From positions 2,604,001 to 2,668,000 of the forward strand of contig NZ_CP110680.1 in NCBI RefSeq assembly GCF_028583725.1: 64,000 nt of DNA, read 5' to 3'. Origin of the DNA: Cellulomonas fimi. GTDB lineage: Bacteria > Actinomycetota > Actinomycetes > Actinomycetales > Cellulomonadaceae. The position numbers were made by a program, and so were the translations under genes. The notes beneath the pieces were generated by a model. The model was not told the origin of the DNA. It ran no database searches and saw only the letters and a list, made by a program, of their open reading frames with translations. Positions within the stretch are counted from its first letter, which is position 1. Each line of letters opens with the position of its first letter. This document shows, one piece after another, positions 12,352 through 21,575 of this stretch.

Positions 12352-12381
12352 GGAACCGTTCCGATACTTGAATGATTCCAG
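12352..12381 (+). promoter_or_regulatory. Paired Fur-type palindromes before the fur-catalase genes
   Basis: GGAACCGTTCC (12352-12362) is a perfect 5-1-5 palindrome. CTTGAATGATTCCAG (12367-12381) is a 7-1-7 palindrome with one mismatched pair. Their centres are 17 bp apart, just before the regulator's start. Peroxide-sensing Fur proteins of actinobacteria (FurA, CatR) repress their own catalase operon through such AT-richer sites. Confidence 0.5.
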
Positions 12382-12394
12382 ATTCGATGGTTGG

Positions 12395-12832
12395 GTGGAG
12401 GACGTGGACGACACCGCACTCCTGCGCGACCACGGCCTGCGCGTCACGAGCCCGCGTCTGGCCGTGCTCGACGCGCTGCGCCGCAGCCCGCACGCCGACG
12501 CGGACACCGTGCTGCGGCTCGTGCGCGCCGGCGTCCCGTCGGTGTCCGTGCAGGCCGTCTACGACGTGCTCGGTGCGCTCACGACCGCCGGGATCGTCCG
12601 GCGCATCGAGCCCGCGGGCCACCCTGCACGCTACGAGCGGCGCGTCGGCGACAACCACCACCACGTCGTGTGCCGGTCGTGCGGTGCCGTCGACGACGTC
12701 GACTGCGTCACCGGCCACGCACCCTGCCTGATCCCCTCCTCCACGTCCGGCTTCGCGGTCGAGACGGCGGAGGTCACGTTCTGGGGCCTGTGCCCCACCT
12801 GCGCGGCGGCCGCGGCCACCGCCGACGACTGA
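12395..12832 (+). CDS. Fur-family peroxide/metal-responsive repressor
   Basis: 145 aa from GTG at 12395; the frame is open further upstream but that part lies in the operator region and lacks Fur homology. A winged-helix DNA-binding domain covers about residues 1-80 ([41 protein letters not shown]). It is followed by the metal-binding/dimerisation domain, with [10 protein letters not shown] near 90 and a second Cys pair in GLCPTCAAA near 135 for structural zinc. It is 92 bp upstream of a catalase, the usual FurA/CatR-katA arrangement, so peroxide-dependent derepression is the likely role. A second GTG three codons on (12404) is an alternative start. Confidence 0.88.
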   Translation: MEDVDDTALLRDHGLRVTSPRLAVLDALRRSPHADADTVLRLVRAGVPSVSVQAVYDVLGALTTAGIVRRIEPAGHPARYERRVGDNHHHVVCRSCGAVDDVDCVTGHAPCLIPSSTSGFAVETAEVTFWGLCPTCAAAAATADD

Positions 12833-12924
12833 CCGGCCGCCCGGTGACCGCCGGGCACGCCGGCCCTGACGGGCACCCGGTACCCGGGTCGCCCGTCGCA
12901 CCACCCACCCTGGAGAGGACACCC

Positions 12925-14427
12925 ATGTCTCACGTGCCCCCGACGACGACGAACAGCGGCGCCCCCGTCGCCTCCGACGCGCACTCCCTCGCCGTCGGCG
13001 CCGACGGCCCGATCGTCCTGCACGACCACTACCTCGTCGAGAAGCTCGCGCAGTTCAACCGCGAGCGCGTCCCCGAGCGCGTGGTGCACGCCAAGGGCGG
13101 CGGTGCGTTCGGCACGTTCACGACCACGGGCGACGTCTCCGCCTACACCCGCGCGGCGCTGTTCCAGCCGGGCGTGCAGACCGAGATGCTCGCGCGCTTC
13201 TCGTCGGTCGCCGGCGAGAACGGCTCGCCCGACACGTGGCGCGACCCGCGCGGGTTCGCGCTGAAGTTCTACACGACCGAGGGCAACTACGACCTCGTCG
13301 GCAACAACACCCCGGTGTTCTTCCTGCGCGACGGCATCAAGTTCCCCGACTTCATCCGCTCGCAGAAGCGCCTGCCCGGCTCGCACCTGCGCGACAACGA
13401 CATGCAGTGGGACTTCTGGACGCTGTCGCCCGAGTCGGCGCACCAGGTCACGTGGCTCATGGGTGACCGCGGCCTGCCGTCGTCGTGGCGGCACATGGAC
13501 GGCTTCGGCTCGCACACGTACCAGTGGGTCAACGCGGCGGGCGAGCGCTTCTGGGTGAAGTACCACTTCAAGACCCAGCAGGGCATCGACAACCTCACCG
13601 CGGACGAGGCGGCACAGCTCGCCGGGTCCGACGCCGACCACCACATCCGCGACCTGTTCGGCCACATCGAGGCCGGCGACTTCCCGCGCTGGACCCTGTC
13701 GGTCCAGGTCATGCCGTACGAGGACGCGAAGACCTACCGCTTCAACCCGTTCGACCTGACGAAGGTGTGGCCGCACGCGGACTACCCGCTGATCGAGGTC
13801 GGCGTCATGGAGCTCAACCGCAACCCCGAGAACTACTTCGCGCAGATCGAGCAGGCGACGTTCGCGCCGTCGAACTTCGTCCCCGGCATCGGTGCCAGCC
13901 CCGACAAGATGCTGCTCGCGCGGATCTTCTCCTACGCGGACGCGCACCGGTACCGCGTGGGCACCAACCACGCGCAGCTGCCCGTCAACGCGCCGCACGC
14001 CGAGGTCCACTCGTACTCCAAGGACGGCCAGGGCCGGATCGCGTTCCCCGCGCCCGACGTCCCGGTCTACGCCCCGAACTCGGTGGGCGGCCCCGCGGCC
14101 GACCCGGCGCGGGCGGGCGAGTCCGGCGGCTGGGAGTCCGACGGCGCGATGGTCCGCGCGGCCGCGACGCTGCACGCCGAGGACGACGACTTCGGCCAGG
14201 CCGGCACGCTCTACCGCGAGGTGTTCGACGACGCCGCGCGCGCCCGGTTCCTCGACACCATCACCGGTCACGTCGGCGGGGTGCGCCGTGAGGACATCCG
14301 CGAGCGGGCGATCCAGTACTGGACCCAGGTCGACGCGGGCCTGGGCGCCCAGCTCCGCGCCGCTCTCACCGGCACCGCGCCGGTCGAGACCGGCGAGCCG
14401 GCGACCGCGAGCGTCCCGGTCGCCTGA
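12925..14427 (+). CDS. Monofunctional haem catalase
   Basis: 500 aa, the length of small-subunit catalases. The catalytic His lies in [12 protein letters not shown] (about residue 54) and the catalytic Asn in [16 protein letters not shown] (about 127). The proximal haem Tyr is in [14 protein letters not shown] (about 337). No C-terminal flavodoxin-like domain of large-subunit catalases is present. It converts hydrogen peroxide to water and oxygen in the cytoplasm. GAGAGGACACCC precedes the ATG. It is probably co-transcribed with the upstream Fur-type gene and ends at a strong hairpin. Confidence 0.97.
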   Translation: MSHVPPTTTNSGAPVASDAHSLAVGADGPIVLHDHYLVEKLAQFNRERVPERVVHAKGGGAFGTFTTTGDVSAYTRAALFQPGVQTEMLARFSSVAGENGSPDTWRDPRGFALKFYTTEGNYDLVGNNTPVFFLRDGIKFPDFIRSQKRLPGSHLRDNDMQWDFWTLSPESAHQVTWLMGDRGLPSSWRHMDGFGSHTYQWVNAAGERFWVKYHFKTQQGIDNLTADEAAQLAGSDADHHIRDLFGHIEAGDFPRWTLSVQVMPYEDAKTYRFNPFDLTKVWPHADYPLIEVGVMELNRNPENYFAQIEQATFAPSNFVPGIGASPDKMLLARIFSYADAHRYRVGTNHAQLPVNAPHAEVHSYSKDGQGRIAFPAPDVPVYAPNSVGGPAADPARAGESGGWESDGAMVRAAATLHAEDDDFGQAGTLYREVFDDAARARFLDTITGHVGGVRREDIRERAIQYWTQVDAGLGAQLRAALTGTAPVETGEPATASVPVA

Positions 14428-14443
14428 CCGGCACGCCCGACAC

Positions 14444-14485
14444 GACGAGGCCCCGTCCTGCCGCCCGGCGGGACGGGGCCTCGTC
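14444..14485 (+). terminator. Hairpin terminator after catalase
   Basis: Perfect 15-bp stem (GACGAGGCCCCGTCC and complement) with a 12-nt loop, 17 bp past the catalase stop; no T-tract. Confidence 0.75.
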
Positions 14486-14535
14486 ACGTCGGCGCACGGT
14501 CGGGGGCACGCACGCCGGGTGAGAGGATCGGGACC

Positions 14536-14931
14536 ATGACCGACTCCCCCACCGCCGACGCCCCCGACGACGCCGACCGCGCGGACGGCGCCGTGACCGG
14601 CGCGACGCGCGACATCGCGGACGTCGCGGCCGTCGAGGTCATCACGACCGCCGCGGTGCACCTCATGAGCGCCGCCGCCGTGAAGTGCGGGCTCGCCGAG
14701 GACGGCCCCGACGGCGCCGGGGCCGAGTACCTCGACCTCGACGAGGCGCGCAAGCTCATCACGGCCCTCGCGGCGCTCGTGACGGCCGCGGCGCCCGACA
14801 TCGGCAACCAGCACGCGCGGTCGCTGCGCGACGGTCTGCGGACCCTGCAGCTCGCGTTCCGTGAGGCGTCCGTCATCCCCGACGCGCCCGGCGAGGGTCC
14901 CGGCGAGAAGTTCACCGGCTCGGTCGTCTGA
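14536..14931 (+). CDS. DUF1844 domain protein
   Basis: 131 aa, acidic. A disordered Asp/Ala-rich N-terminus (1-30) is followed by the DUF1844 helical region (IADVAAVEVITTAAVHLMSAAAVKCGL, YLDLDEARKLITALAALVTAA). The family is common in actinobacteria, often near infC, and has no assigned function. It is convergent with the MFS gene and separated from catalase by a terminator, so it is probably expressed alone. Confidence 0.8.
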   Translation: MTDSPTADAPDDADRADGAVTGATRDIADVAAVEVITTAAVHLMSAAAVKCGLAEDGPDGAGAEYLDLDEARKLITALAALVTAAAPDIGNQHARSLRDGLRTLQLAFREASVIPDAPGEGPGEKFTGSVV

Positions 14932-14979
14932 CGGCGGTCGTCCGACCGCGGGAGTCGGGCGGCCACCCGGGCGACACCG

Positions 14980-15023
14980 CGACACAGCCTCGCACGGGCC
15001 ACCGAGGCGACCGGGCTGTGTCG
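14980..15023. terminator. Possible bidirectional terminator between DUF1844 and MFS genes
   Basis: Perfect 10-bp arms CGACACAGCC and GGCTGTGTCG around a 24-nt loop that has an inner 4-bp pairing. It lies between two convergent genes. Confidence 0.5.
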
Positions 15024-15061
15024 ACCGCCTGCGCACGACGGTCCCGGGTCAGACCCCGACG

Positions 15062-16399
15062 TCAGACGGCCGCCGGGTCCTTGGCGGCCACGCCCTCGGT
15101 CGCGAGCGTCCCACGCGGGGCCACGAGCGCGGGCTCGGCGTCGGCCGGGTCGCCCGTCCGCGACGCCGGCATTTCGGCGCCGTCGCCCGCAGGCTGCACG
15201 AGGCCGTCCGCCGGGCCACCGCGACGGGACGCGGCGACCCGCAGGACCACGAGGCCGCCGACCGCGACCGACCCGCCGACGGCCGCGGCCGTCAGGAACC
15301 CGTGACCGGGCGTGCCGTGGTCGATCACCCAGCCGCACAGCGGTGCGCCGAGCGCGTTGCCGACGGTCGACATCGTGCCGCTCCAGCCCATGACCTCGCC
15401 GCGGCGGTGCTCCGGCACGAGCCGCACGAGCGTCGCGTTGATCGACGACAGCGCGGGCGCGCACGGGAGCCCGGCGAGCACCACCGCGAGCGCCAGCCAC
15501 ACGGGGACGGGCGCGAAGGCGGCGGGCACGGTCGCGAGCGCGAGGATCGCGACGAGCGCGAGCGGCGACGGCGAGCGGTGCCGGGCGCCGTGCACCAGGC
15601 CGCCGACGACCGAGCCGCCCGCCCAGAGGGCGATCATCCAGCCGACGTCGGCCGCCCGCCCCTCGTCGTTGAGCGCCGCGACCAGCGACACGTCGGTGCC
15701 GATGAGGACGAACGACGCCGCGAGCGCGGCGAGCAGCACGACGACGAGGTCGGGCCCGAGCACGCGGGCGCGCGCACCGCCGACCGCCGGCGCGGCGTCG
15801 AGCGGGGTCGCCGAGCGCGTCGGCGGGTTCGCCCAGAACAGCAGGACGCCGGCGAGCACCGTGGTGCTGCCGACGACGGTCAGCGCCACGGACGTCGACA
15901 CCTGGGTCGCGAGCACGACGCCCAGCACCGGCGCGAGCATGAAGGTCACCTCGACGGCGACCGAGTCGAGCGCGAACGCCGACCGCTGCTGCGCGAGCGG
16001 GACGATGACGGACAGCGACTGCCGCGTCACGGAGAAGACCGGGACGAGGAACAGTCCCGCGACTGCGGCGGCGACGACGAGCGCCTCGTAGGACAGGTGC
16101 GGCGCGACGACCCACACCGCCGACTCGACGACGATCGACGGCGCGATCGCGCGGCGCAGTCCGAGCCTGTCGACGAGCCGCCCGCGCCAGGGGGCGCCGA
16201 TCGCCATCCCCACGGTCATCGCGCCGGCGACGAGCCCCGCCTGCGCGTAGCCGCGGTCGAGCGCCGTCACGACGTGCAGCGTGAGGACGACGCCGGTCAT
16301 GGCGTGCGGGATGCGGGCGACGAACGACACGGCGAACAGCCGCCCCACCCCCGGGAGGCGCAGCAGGGCGCCGTAGGGGAAGCGGGACACGGGGTCCAT
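15062..16399 (-). CDS. MFS transporter
   Basis: 445 aa, about 12 hydrophobic segments. Start is MDPVSRFPYGALLRLPGVGRL; an MFS loop signature appears after helix 2 (APWRGRLVDRLGLRRAIAPS). A central cytoplasmic loop (PPTRSATPLDAAPAVGGARA) separates the two six-helix halves. The substrate cannot be read from sequence; drug or metabolite efflux is a family-level guess. The C-terminal tail is cytoplasmic and Pro/Ala-rich. The frame is open upstream to 16954 but that part overlaps a real (+) gene and has no homology. Confidence 0.88.
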   Translation of the reverse strand: MDPVSRFPYGALLRLPGVGRLFAVSFVARIPHAMTGVVLTLHVVTALDRGYAQAGLVAGAMTVGMAIGAPWRGRLVDRLGLRRAIAPSIVVESAVWVVAPHLSYEALVVAAAVAGLFLVPVFSVTRQSLSVIVPLAQQRSAFALDSVAVEVTFMLAPVLGVVLATQVSTSVALTVVGSTTVLAGVLLFWANPPTRSATPLDAAPAVGGARARVLGPDLVVVLLAALAASFVLIGTDVSLVAALNDEGRAADVGWMIALWAGGSVVGGLVHGARHRSPSPLALVAILALATVPAAFAPVPVWLALAVVLAGLPCAPALSSINATLVRLVPEHRRGEVMGWSGTMSTVGNALGAPLCGWVIDHGTPGHGFLTAAAVGGSVAVGGLVVLRVAASRRGGPADGLVQPAGDGAEMPASRTGDPADAEPALVAPRGTLATEGVAAKDPAAV

Positions 16400-16565
16400 T
16401 GTCGCCCGGGGCGAACGGTGCTCCGACCGAATATCAGGCGCCGGGCGAGCGGGCGGGGCACGGGGACGACCGCCTCGACCGCTCGCGTCCGGACGGACCG
16501 GACGAACCCCCGCGACCGGCGCCGGCTCACCCGGAACGGTCGATCCCCGCGTCCCGGGGCGCTCG

Positions 16566-16571
16566 TATCCT
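16566..16571 (+). promoter_or_regulatory. -10 box of a leaderless promoter
   Basis: TATCCT, then 6 nt, then the ATG at 16578. The mRNA would start at or next to the start codon, and no ribosome site is present. No clear -35. Confidence 0.5.
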
Positions 16572-16577
16572 GGGGCG

Positions 16578-17438
16578 ATGCCGACCGACAACGCCCCCGC
16601 CGGCTGGCCCGAGACCCCACGAGCGGGCGCCGGCGCGCCGGGCCCGTCCGACGCACCGGCGGTCCCGCCCGCGACGGCCGCGCCGACCGCTCCCCTGCCG
16701 CCCGCGACGGCCGCGCCGACCGCTCCCCTGCCGCCCGTGCGTGCCGACGAGGCGCCGGCCCCGCGGCCCACCCCCGGGTCGGCCGCCGCGGGCGCACCGG
16801 CCGCGCCGCCACCGCCCGCACCGCCACCGCCCGCACCGTGGAACCCGACCGCGCCGCAGGTCGTGCCGCCGGTCGTGCCGCCGCCCCCGGTCACGGGGAC
16901 CGGTGCGGTCGCACCCGGCGCACCCGCGCGCCGTCGCGGCGTCGTCGCGCTCACGATCGCGCTCGTGGCGGTCGTCGTCGTGGCCGCGGTCCTCGCCGTC
17001 TACCTGATCCGCACGACGACCGCGTGGCAGCGGACGGCGTCGCAGTGGGAGGACCTCGCGCGCACGCACGGCACCGAGCTGGCGCAGGCGCAGACCGACC
17101 TCGAGGCCGCGCAGGCGGAGCTCACCGACACCCAGACGCAGCTCGCCACCGCGCAGCAGCGCATCACCGAGCTCGCCGACGAGAAGGCCCGGCTCGGGGA
17201 CACGAGCGCGTCGCAGCAGCAGCTCGCCGACTACCAGGCCCGCGTCTCACAGGCCGCTGGCCAGGTCGCGACGGCGCTCGCGAACTGCATCGACGGCCAG
17301 CAGCGGCTCATCGGGTACCTGCGCGAGGCGGACCAGTACGACCCCGCGGACCTCCAGCGCTTCGCCGACGACGTCGACCGCGTGTGCGGTGCGGCGACCG
17401 ACGCCAACGCGGCCCTGCAGCGCGAGCTCGACCGGTGA
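16578..17438 (+). CDS. Single-pass membrane protein with Pro-rich N-terminus and coiled-coil
   Basis: 286 aa, not assigned to a named family. Residues 1-115 are Pro/Ala-rich and probably disordered in the cytoplasm. One membrane helix follows (VVALTIALVAVVVVAAVLAVYL, about 117-138). The extracytoplasmic coiled-coil (about 145-210) is rich in Gln/Ala/Glu heptads such as ELAQAQTDLEAAQAEL. The C-terminal helical region has two Cys (ALANCIDG, DRVCGAA) that could form a disulphide. The stop overlaps the start of the next gene (GTGA), so the two products are probably made together. Confidence 0.8.
   Translation: MPTDNAPAGWPETPRAGAGAPGPSDAPAVPPATAAPTAPLPPATAAPTAPLPPVRADEAPAPRPTPGSAAAGAPAAPPPPAPPPPAPWNPTAPQVVPPVVPPPPVTGTGAVAPGAPARRRGVVALTIALVAVVVVAAVLAVYLIRTTTAWQRTASQWEDLARTHGTELAQAQTDLEAAQAELTDTQTQLATAQQRITELADEKARLGDTSASQQQLADYQARVSQAAGQVATALANCIDGQQRLIGYLREADQYDPADLQRFADDVDRVCGAATDANAALQRELDR
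16668..16733 (+). repeat. Two identical 33-bp direct repeats inside the Pro-rich coding region
   Basis: The unit beginning CCCGCGACGGCCGCGCCGAC occurs twice in tandem without a mismatch and encodes PATAAPTAPLP twice. A multiple of three, it keeps the frame; this suggests recent duplication in a disordered segment. Confidence 0.9.
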
Positions 17439-18166
17439 CGCGCCCTGGTCTGCGAGCGGTCGTCGGCCTCGCGCTCGCGGCGTCGGTCGGCGGGTGCGCC
17501 GTCCTGCCGGCGATGCCCGCGCCGGTGCCGACGAGCGTCGTCCCGAGCCGCGCGCCCGCGCCCGCGCCGACCTCCTCAGGCAACCTGTCGCCCGACGGGT
17601 TCGACTCCGCGCAGCGCATGGCCGTACGCATCCGCAACATCGGGTGCGGCTCCGTGTCGACGGGCTCGGGCTTCGCGATCGACGCGAACACGCTGGTGAC
17701 GAACCGGCACGTGGTCGAGGACTCGTCCGCGCTGCAGCTGAGCACCTACGACGGGCGCGACGTCGGTGCGACGGCGGCCAGCACGGCGGGCCTCGCCGAT
17801 CTCGCGATCGTCCGGACCGCGGAACCGCTGCCGGCCGCGCCCGAGCTCGCCGACGCCGACCCCGCGACCGGCGACGCCGTGACCGTCGTCGGGTACCCGC
17901 TCGGGCAGCGGCTGACCATCACGACCGGCACGGTGCTCGGCGCCACGACCGACCCCCTCAACGTCAACCTCGGCGAGGTCCTGGTGACGGACGCCCCCGT
18001 CGAGCCGGGCAGCTCGGGCTCCGCGGTCCTCGACGAGGACGGCCGCGTCGTCGGTGTCGTCTACGCGAAGGACGCCGAGGGCCACAGCTTCGTGGTGCCC
18101 GTGAGCACCCTGCGCGCCATGCTGGACGACGAGTCGGCCTTCGCGGCCGCACCCACCTGCACCTGA
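17435..18166 (+). CDS. Trypsin-like serine protease, predicted lipoprotein
   Basis: 243 aa from a GTG that overlaps the previous stop by four bases. Residues 1-22 form a lipoprotein signal (GLALAASVGGC) with the lipidated Cys near 21. After a Pro-rich spacer, an S1/HtrA-like protease fold shows the triad: His in TNRHVV, Asp in LADLAIV, and Ser in PGSSGSAV. No PDZ domain follows, so it is shorter than DegP-type enzymes. It would act at the outer face of the membrane. Coupling to the coiled-coil membrane protein suggests that the two act together. Confidence 0.87.
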   Translation: MTRPGLRAVVGLALAASVGGCAVLPAMPAPVPTSVVPSRAPAPAPTSSGNLSPDGFDSAQRMAVRIRNIGCGSVSTGSGFAIDANTLVTNRHVVEDSSALQLSTYDGRDVGATAASTAGLADLAIVRTAEPLPAAPELADADPATGDAVTVVGYPLGQRLTITTGTVLGATTDPLNVNLGEVLVTDAPVEPGSSGSAVLDEDGRVVGVVYAKDAEGHSFVVPVSTLRAMLDDESAFAAAPTCT

Positions 18167-18211
18167 TCCGCTCGACCTGCCCTGACCGACCGAGAACGCA
18201 CGGAGGACCGG

Positions 18212-18634
18212 ATGTCCGACGCACCTCGTTTCGACCCGACGCAGCTCGCCGGTGCCGCCAACGACAACCTCACCGTCCGCCGGGTCTTCGGCGAGGCGTA
18301 CGAGCGCGACGGCACGCTCGTCATCCCCGTGGCCCGGGTCTCGGGTGCGGTCGGTCTCGGTGCCGGTGACGGCGAGGGCGACCTGCCGTCGGCGCCGGCG
18401 TTCGGGCGCCGCACGGGCGACCCGGAGCCGCACCACGGGCACGGGGGCGGGCACGGCGGGGGCGGCGGGTACGCCGCGCACGTCAAGGCCGTCGGGGTGT
18501 TCGTCGTCGACCAGTCGGGCGTGCAGTGGCGGCCGACGCTCGACCTGAACCGGGTGATCCTCGGCGGCCAGCTCGTCGCGGCCACCGCGGTGACGGTCTT
18601 CGCGTTCGCCTGGGCGCTGCGCCGCCGGCACTGA
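18212..18634 (+). CDS. GerW/YtfJ-family protein with C-terminal membrane segment
   Basis: 140 aa. VRRVFGEAYERDGTLVIPVARVSGAVG matches the start of the GerW (YtfJ) family, first known from Bacillus spores but widespread in non-sporulating actinobacteria. A Gly/His-rich loop (HHGHGGGHGGGGG) precedes VKAVGVFVVDQSGVQWRPTLDLNRV. A C-terminal hydrophobic stretch (VILGGQLVAATAVTVFAFAWAL) should span the membrane. Function is unknown. It lies 45 bp after the protease gene and may be in the same transcript. Confidence 0.78.
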   Translation: MSDAPRFDPTQLAGAANDNLTVRRVFGEAYERDGTLVIPVARVSGAVGLGAGDGEGDLPSAPAFGRRTGDPEPHHGHGGGHGGGGGYAAHVKAVGVFVVDQSGVQWRPTLDLNRVILGGQLVAATAVTVFAFAWALRRRH

Positions 18635-18691
18635 CCCCGCCGGGCTCCCCCGGCGCGCGGTGCGCCCGGTGGGCCGCGCCGTGTCGGCGGG

Positions 18692-19426
18692 TCAGCCCGC
18701 CGCGCGGGCGCGCAGCTCGAGCGAGTCGACGCGCGACGTCACGGTGTCGTCCGCGGCCAGCGCCGCGTTGACCTGCGCGAGCACGGCGTCGAGGCGTGCC
18801 CGGTCGAGCCCCGGGACGAGTCCCAGGACCACCGCGACCTCGGCCCGCCGTCCGGGCACGGGTGTGACCTCGACGACGTCGCCGACCGGGGCGAGCGCCC
18901 GGCGCACGGCGTCGGCGACCTCGCCGTCGACCGCGCCGTCCACCACGGCGGGCCGCCACGGCTGCCCCTGCGCGAGCGCCCACACCGCGGTACGAGGCAC
19001 CAGGACCGTGACCGGTCCGCCCGCGTCGACGACGAGCACCTCCCAGCCCTCGTCGACCGCCGACAGGGCCGCGCGCGCCACGTCGGTCGGCACGGGTCGC
19101 GCGTCGGCACGCCACGCCGCCATCGCCGCGACGCTCGTGAACACCGGCAGGGCCGTGCGGCCGTCCGGGGTGCGCAGCGCCACGATCCCCGCGGACGCCT
19201 CCTTGTCGACCGTGTGCGCGTGGCCGTCGTGCACCACGACGTCGGCTGCCTCGAGCTCCGCGAGCACCGGCACCAGCACGCGCGTGCCCGCGAGCGCGTC
19301 GACCACACCGGCGACCGTCCCGTCGCCCCGGCCGTACGCGGAGAGCGCCGACGCGACCCGCGGGTCGGCGGACCCGTCGTCACCCGCGAACGGCGACGAC
19401 GGCGGCAGCGCGCGGCCGGTGCTCAC
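18692..19426 (-). CDS. SseB-family protein
   Basis: 244 aa. Two regions match the SseB domain: the N-terminal half with ALAGTRVLVPVLAELE, LPVFTSVAAMAAWR and VLVVDAGGPVTVLVPRTAVW, and a C-terminal part with EVAVVLGLVPGLDRARLDAVL. The family is named from an E. coli protein tied to serine sensitivity; its function in actinobacteria is unknown. The GTG start is 6 bp after the priA stop, so it is the last gene of the hisH-priA transcript. Confidence 0.8.
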   Translation of the reverse strand: MSTGRALPPSSPFAGDDGSADPRVASALSAYGRGDGTVAGVVDALAGTRVLVPVLAELEAADVVVHDGHAHTVDKEASAGIVALRTPDGRTALPVFTSVAAMAAWRADARPVPTDVARAALSAVDEGWEVLVVDAGGPVTVLVPRTAVWALAQGQPWRPAVVDGAVDGEVADAVRRALAPVGDVVEVTPVPGRRAEVAVVLGLVPGLDRARLDAVLAQVNAALAADDTVTSRVDSLELRARAAG

Positions 19427-19432
19427 GGGGTG

Positions 19433-20173
19433 TCAGGGACGGCCGGCGACGTCGAGCGCCTCCGGCAGCGTGAACGCGCCGGCGTAGAGCGCCTTGCCGA
19501 CGATCGCGCCCTCGACGCCGACGGGGACGAGCTCGCGCAGCACGCGCAGGTCGTCGAGGCTCGACACGCCGCCGGACGCCACGACGGGCGCGTCGGTGCG
19601 CGCGCACACCTCGCGCAGCAGGTCGACGTTCGGGCCGCGCAGCGTGCCGTCCTTGGTCACGTCGGTCACGACGTAGCGGGCGCAGCCGGCGGCGTCGAGG
19701 CGCGCGAGCACCTCCCACAGGTCGCCGCCTTCCTGCGTCCACCCGCGCGCGGCGAGCGTCGTGCCGCGCACGTCGAGGCCGACGGCGATCTGGTCCCCGT
19801 GCTCGGCGATGACGCGCGCCGTCCACTCCGGGTCCTCGAGCGCGGCCGTGCCGAGGTTGACGCGCGTCGCGCCGGTCCCGAGCGCGCGCGCGAGCGACGC
19901 GTCGTCGCGGATCCCGCCCGACAGCTCGATCTTCACGCCCTTGCCGGACAGGTCCTGGGTGACCTCGGCGAGCAGGTCGGCGTTCGAGCCGCGCCCGAAC
20001 GCGGCGTCGAGGTCGACGAGGTGGATCCACTCGGCACCGCCGGTGTGCCAGTCCAGCGCCGCGGCGAGCGGGTCGCCGTAGCCGGTCTCGGAGCCGGCCT
20101 CCCCCTGGACGAGGCGGACGGCCTGGCCGTCGGCGACGTCGACGGCGGGCAGCAGCTCGAGGCGGTCGGTCAT
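19433..20173 (-). CDS. priA: Bifunctional ProFAR isomerase / phosphoribosylanthranilate isomerase
   Basis: 246 aa TIM barrel. It begins [17 protein letters not shown] with the catalytic Asp of strand 1. The second catalytic Asp is in [15 protein letters not shown]. The loop [14 protein letters not shown] carries the Arg-Gly-Trp signature of actinobacterial PriA, which serves both histidine (HisA step) and tryptophan (TrpF step) synthesis; that dual role is inferred. GGAGGACACCC precedes the ATG. It lies 44 bp after hisH. Confidence 0.95.
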   Translation of the reverse strand: MTDRLELLPAVDVADGQAVRLVQGEAGSETGYGDPLAAALDWHTGGAEWIHLVDLDAAFGRGSNADLLAEVTQDLSGKGVKIELSGGIRDDASLARALGTGATRVNLGTAALEDPEWTARVIAEHGDQIAVGLDVRGTTLAARGWTQEGGDLWEVLARLDAAGCARYVVTDVTKDGTLRGPNVDLLREVCARTDAPVVASGGVSSLDDLRVLRELVPVGVEGAIVGKALYAGAFTLPEALDVAGRP

Positions 20174-20217
20174 GGGTGTCCTCCGGGAGGTGGTGCGGTG
20201 TTCGGTGCCGGTCGGGG

Positions 20218-20865
20218 TCAGCGCAGGGAGTCGACCCAGTGGGTCAGCAGCTGTGCGCCCGCGTCGCCGGACTTCTCGGGGTGGAACTGGGTCGCGGCGA
20301 GAGGGCCGTTCTCGACCGCCGCGACGAACCGGTCGCCGTGCGTGGCCCACGTGACGAGCGGTGCGCTGAACGGCGTGGCGCTCTGCTCCTCGTCGGTCAG
20401 CGGGAACGACCGCGCCGCGTACGAGTGCACGAAGTAGAAACGCTCGTCCTCGAGCCCGTGGAACAGCGTGCTGCCCGCGGGGGGCTCGACCGTCGCCCAG
20501 CCCATGTGCGGCACGACGTCGGCCTCGAGTCGGTCGACGACGCCCGGCCACTCGCCGAGCCCGTCGGTGCGGTCGCCGTGCTCGACGCCCTCCGCGAACA
20601 TGACCTGCATCCCGACGCAGATGCCCAGCACAGGGCGGCCTCCGGCGAGGCGGCGGTCGACGACCTGGTCGCCGCCCACGGCACGCAGCCCGCCCATGAC
20701 GGCGGCGAAGGCGCCGACGCCCGGCACGACGAGCCCGTCGGCCTCCGTCGCGGCGTGCTTGTCTGCCGTCAGCTCGACCTGGGCGCCGACGCGCTCGAGC
20801 GCGCGCACCGCGGAGCGGACGTTGCCGAAGCCGTAGTCGAGCACGACGACGCGGGGGGTGGACAC
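20218..20865 (-). CDS. hisH: Imidazole glycerol phosphate synthase, glutaminase subunit
   Basis: 215 aa class I glutamine amidotransferase. The nucleophile Cys is in [13 protein letters not shown] (about 83), and the His-Glu pair is in [11 protein letters not shown] near the C-terminus. It supplies ammonia to HisF for imidazole ring formation; hisF is not in the window. The start codon is GTG without a ribosome site. A TACCCT box 6 nt upstream suggests a leaderless transcript for hisH-priA-sseB. Confidence 0.95.
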   Translation of the reverse strand: MSTPRVVVLDYGFGNVRSAVRALERVGAQVELTADKHAATEADGLVVPGVGAFAAVMGGLRAVGGDQVVDRRLAGGRPVLGICVGMQVMFAEGVEHGDRTDGLGEWPGVVDRLEADVVPHMGWATVEPPAGSTLFHGLEDERFYFVHSYAARSFPLTDEEQSATPFSAPLVTWATHGDRFVAAVENGPLAATQFHPEKSGDAGAQLLTHWVDSLR

Positions 20866-20871
20866 CGCGTC

Positions 20872-20877
20872 AGGGTA
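20872..20877 (-). promoter_or_regulatory. -10 box of a leaderless promoter for hisH
   Basis: TACCCT, 6 nt, then GTG at 20865. It would give hisH-priA-sseB a transcript separate from hisCB. Confidence 0.45.
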
Positions 20878-20927
20878 CCCGGCACGCGTGCACGACGCGG
20901 GTCGCGGTCGCGCGACGAGACGGCCCC

Positions 20928-21575
20928 TCAGCGGCCCTTGCGGCCCGCCGCGAGCGCGCGCATCGCCTGCCACCGGGACATGCCGACGCTCGACACGACG
21001 CCGGGGACGTCGGCCGCGGCCGCGTCACCGAGCAGCAGGTCCTCGAGCACCGACGGGGCGTCGGACAGCACGAGCCCGGGCGGCAGGTCCGCGACCCGCT
21101 CCCCACCGGTCCACCGGCCCGCCGAGATCTGGCCCTCGCGCCGTTCGAGGAGGATGACCGGCAGCGTCCGCAGGAAGCGGGAGATCGCCTCCGCGCCGGC
21201 CGGGCCGCTCGCCGGGTCGCGCAGCACCGCGATCGCACCGACCGACGACGGGACCGCGTCGACGTCGACCTTCGCGAGCGCGCACGCGGCGGCGAGCGGC
21301 GCCGCGGCCGCGACCTGCGTCACGACGAGCGCGACCGAGGGCTGCTCGGTGCCGCCGTCCGTCAGCGACGACAGGTCGTCCGGGACGACGGGGGTGTCGG
21401 TCGAGGCAGCGGTGTCCGGCCGGGCCGGCGGCTGCTCGGCCGGACCGTCGAGCAGGGACGACGCGTCGTCGGGGACCGCCGCTTCCGTCGTGCCGTCGAG
21501 GAGCGACGACAGGTCGTCCGGCACCACGACGTCGTCCGGCTCGTCGGGCGTCCGCCCGGTCGGCTGGTCGGTCAC
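20928..21575 (-). CDS. Unknown protein with three VPDDxSSLxDG repeats, in the his operon
   Basis: 215 aa; I do not recognise a named family. The N-terminal third is acidic and carries three short repeats: [22 protein letters not shown] and [11 protein letters not shown]. The rest looks globular, with hydrophobic strands ([40 protein letters not shown]) and a basic C-terminus ([17 protein letters not shown]). The GTG start overlaps the hisB stop by four bases and hisH follows 62 bp on, so it is co-translated with hisB. The repeats could be linear docking motifs; this is inference. Confidence 0.75.
   Translation of the reverse strand: MTDQPTGRTPDEPDDVVVPDDLSSLLDGTTEAAVPDDASSLLDGPAEQPPARPDTAASTDTPVVPDDLSSLTDGGTEQPSVALVVTQVAAAAPLAAACALAKVDVDAVPSSVGAIAVLRDPASGPAGAEAISRFLRTLPVILLERREGQISAGRWTGGERVADLPPGLVLSDAPSVLEDLLLGDAAAADVPGVVSSVGMSRWQAMRALAAGRKGR

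Noticed and set aside
16400..16954. N-terminal extension of the MFS protein
   Set aside because: Low-complexity Gly/Pro/Ala reading opposite the coiled-coil protein gene; the MFS fold starts at 16399.
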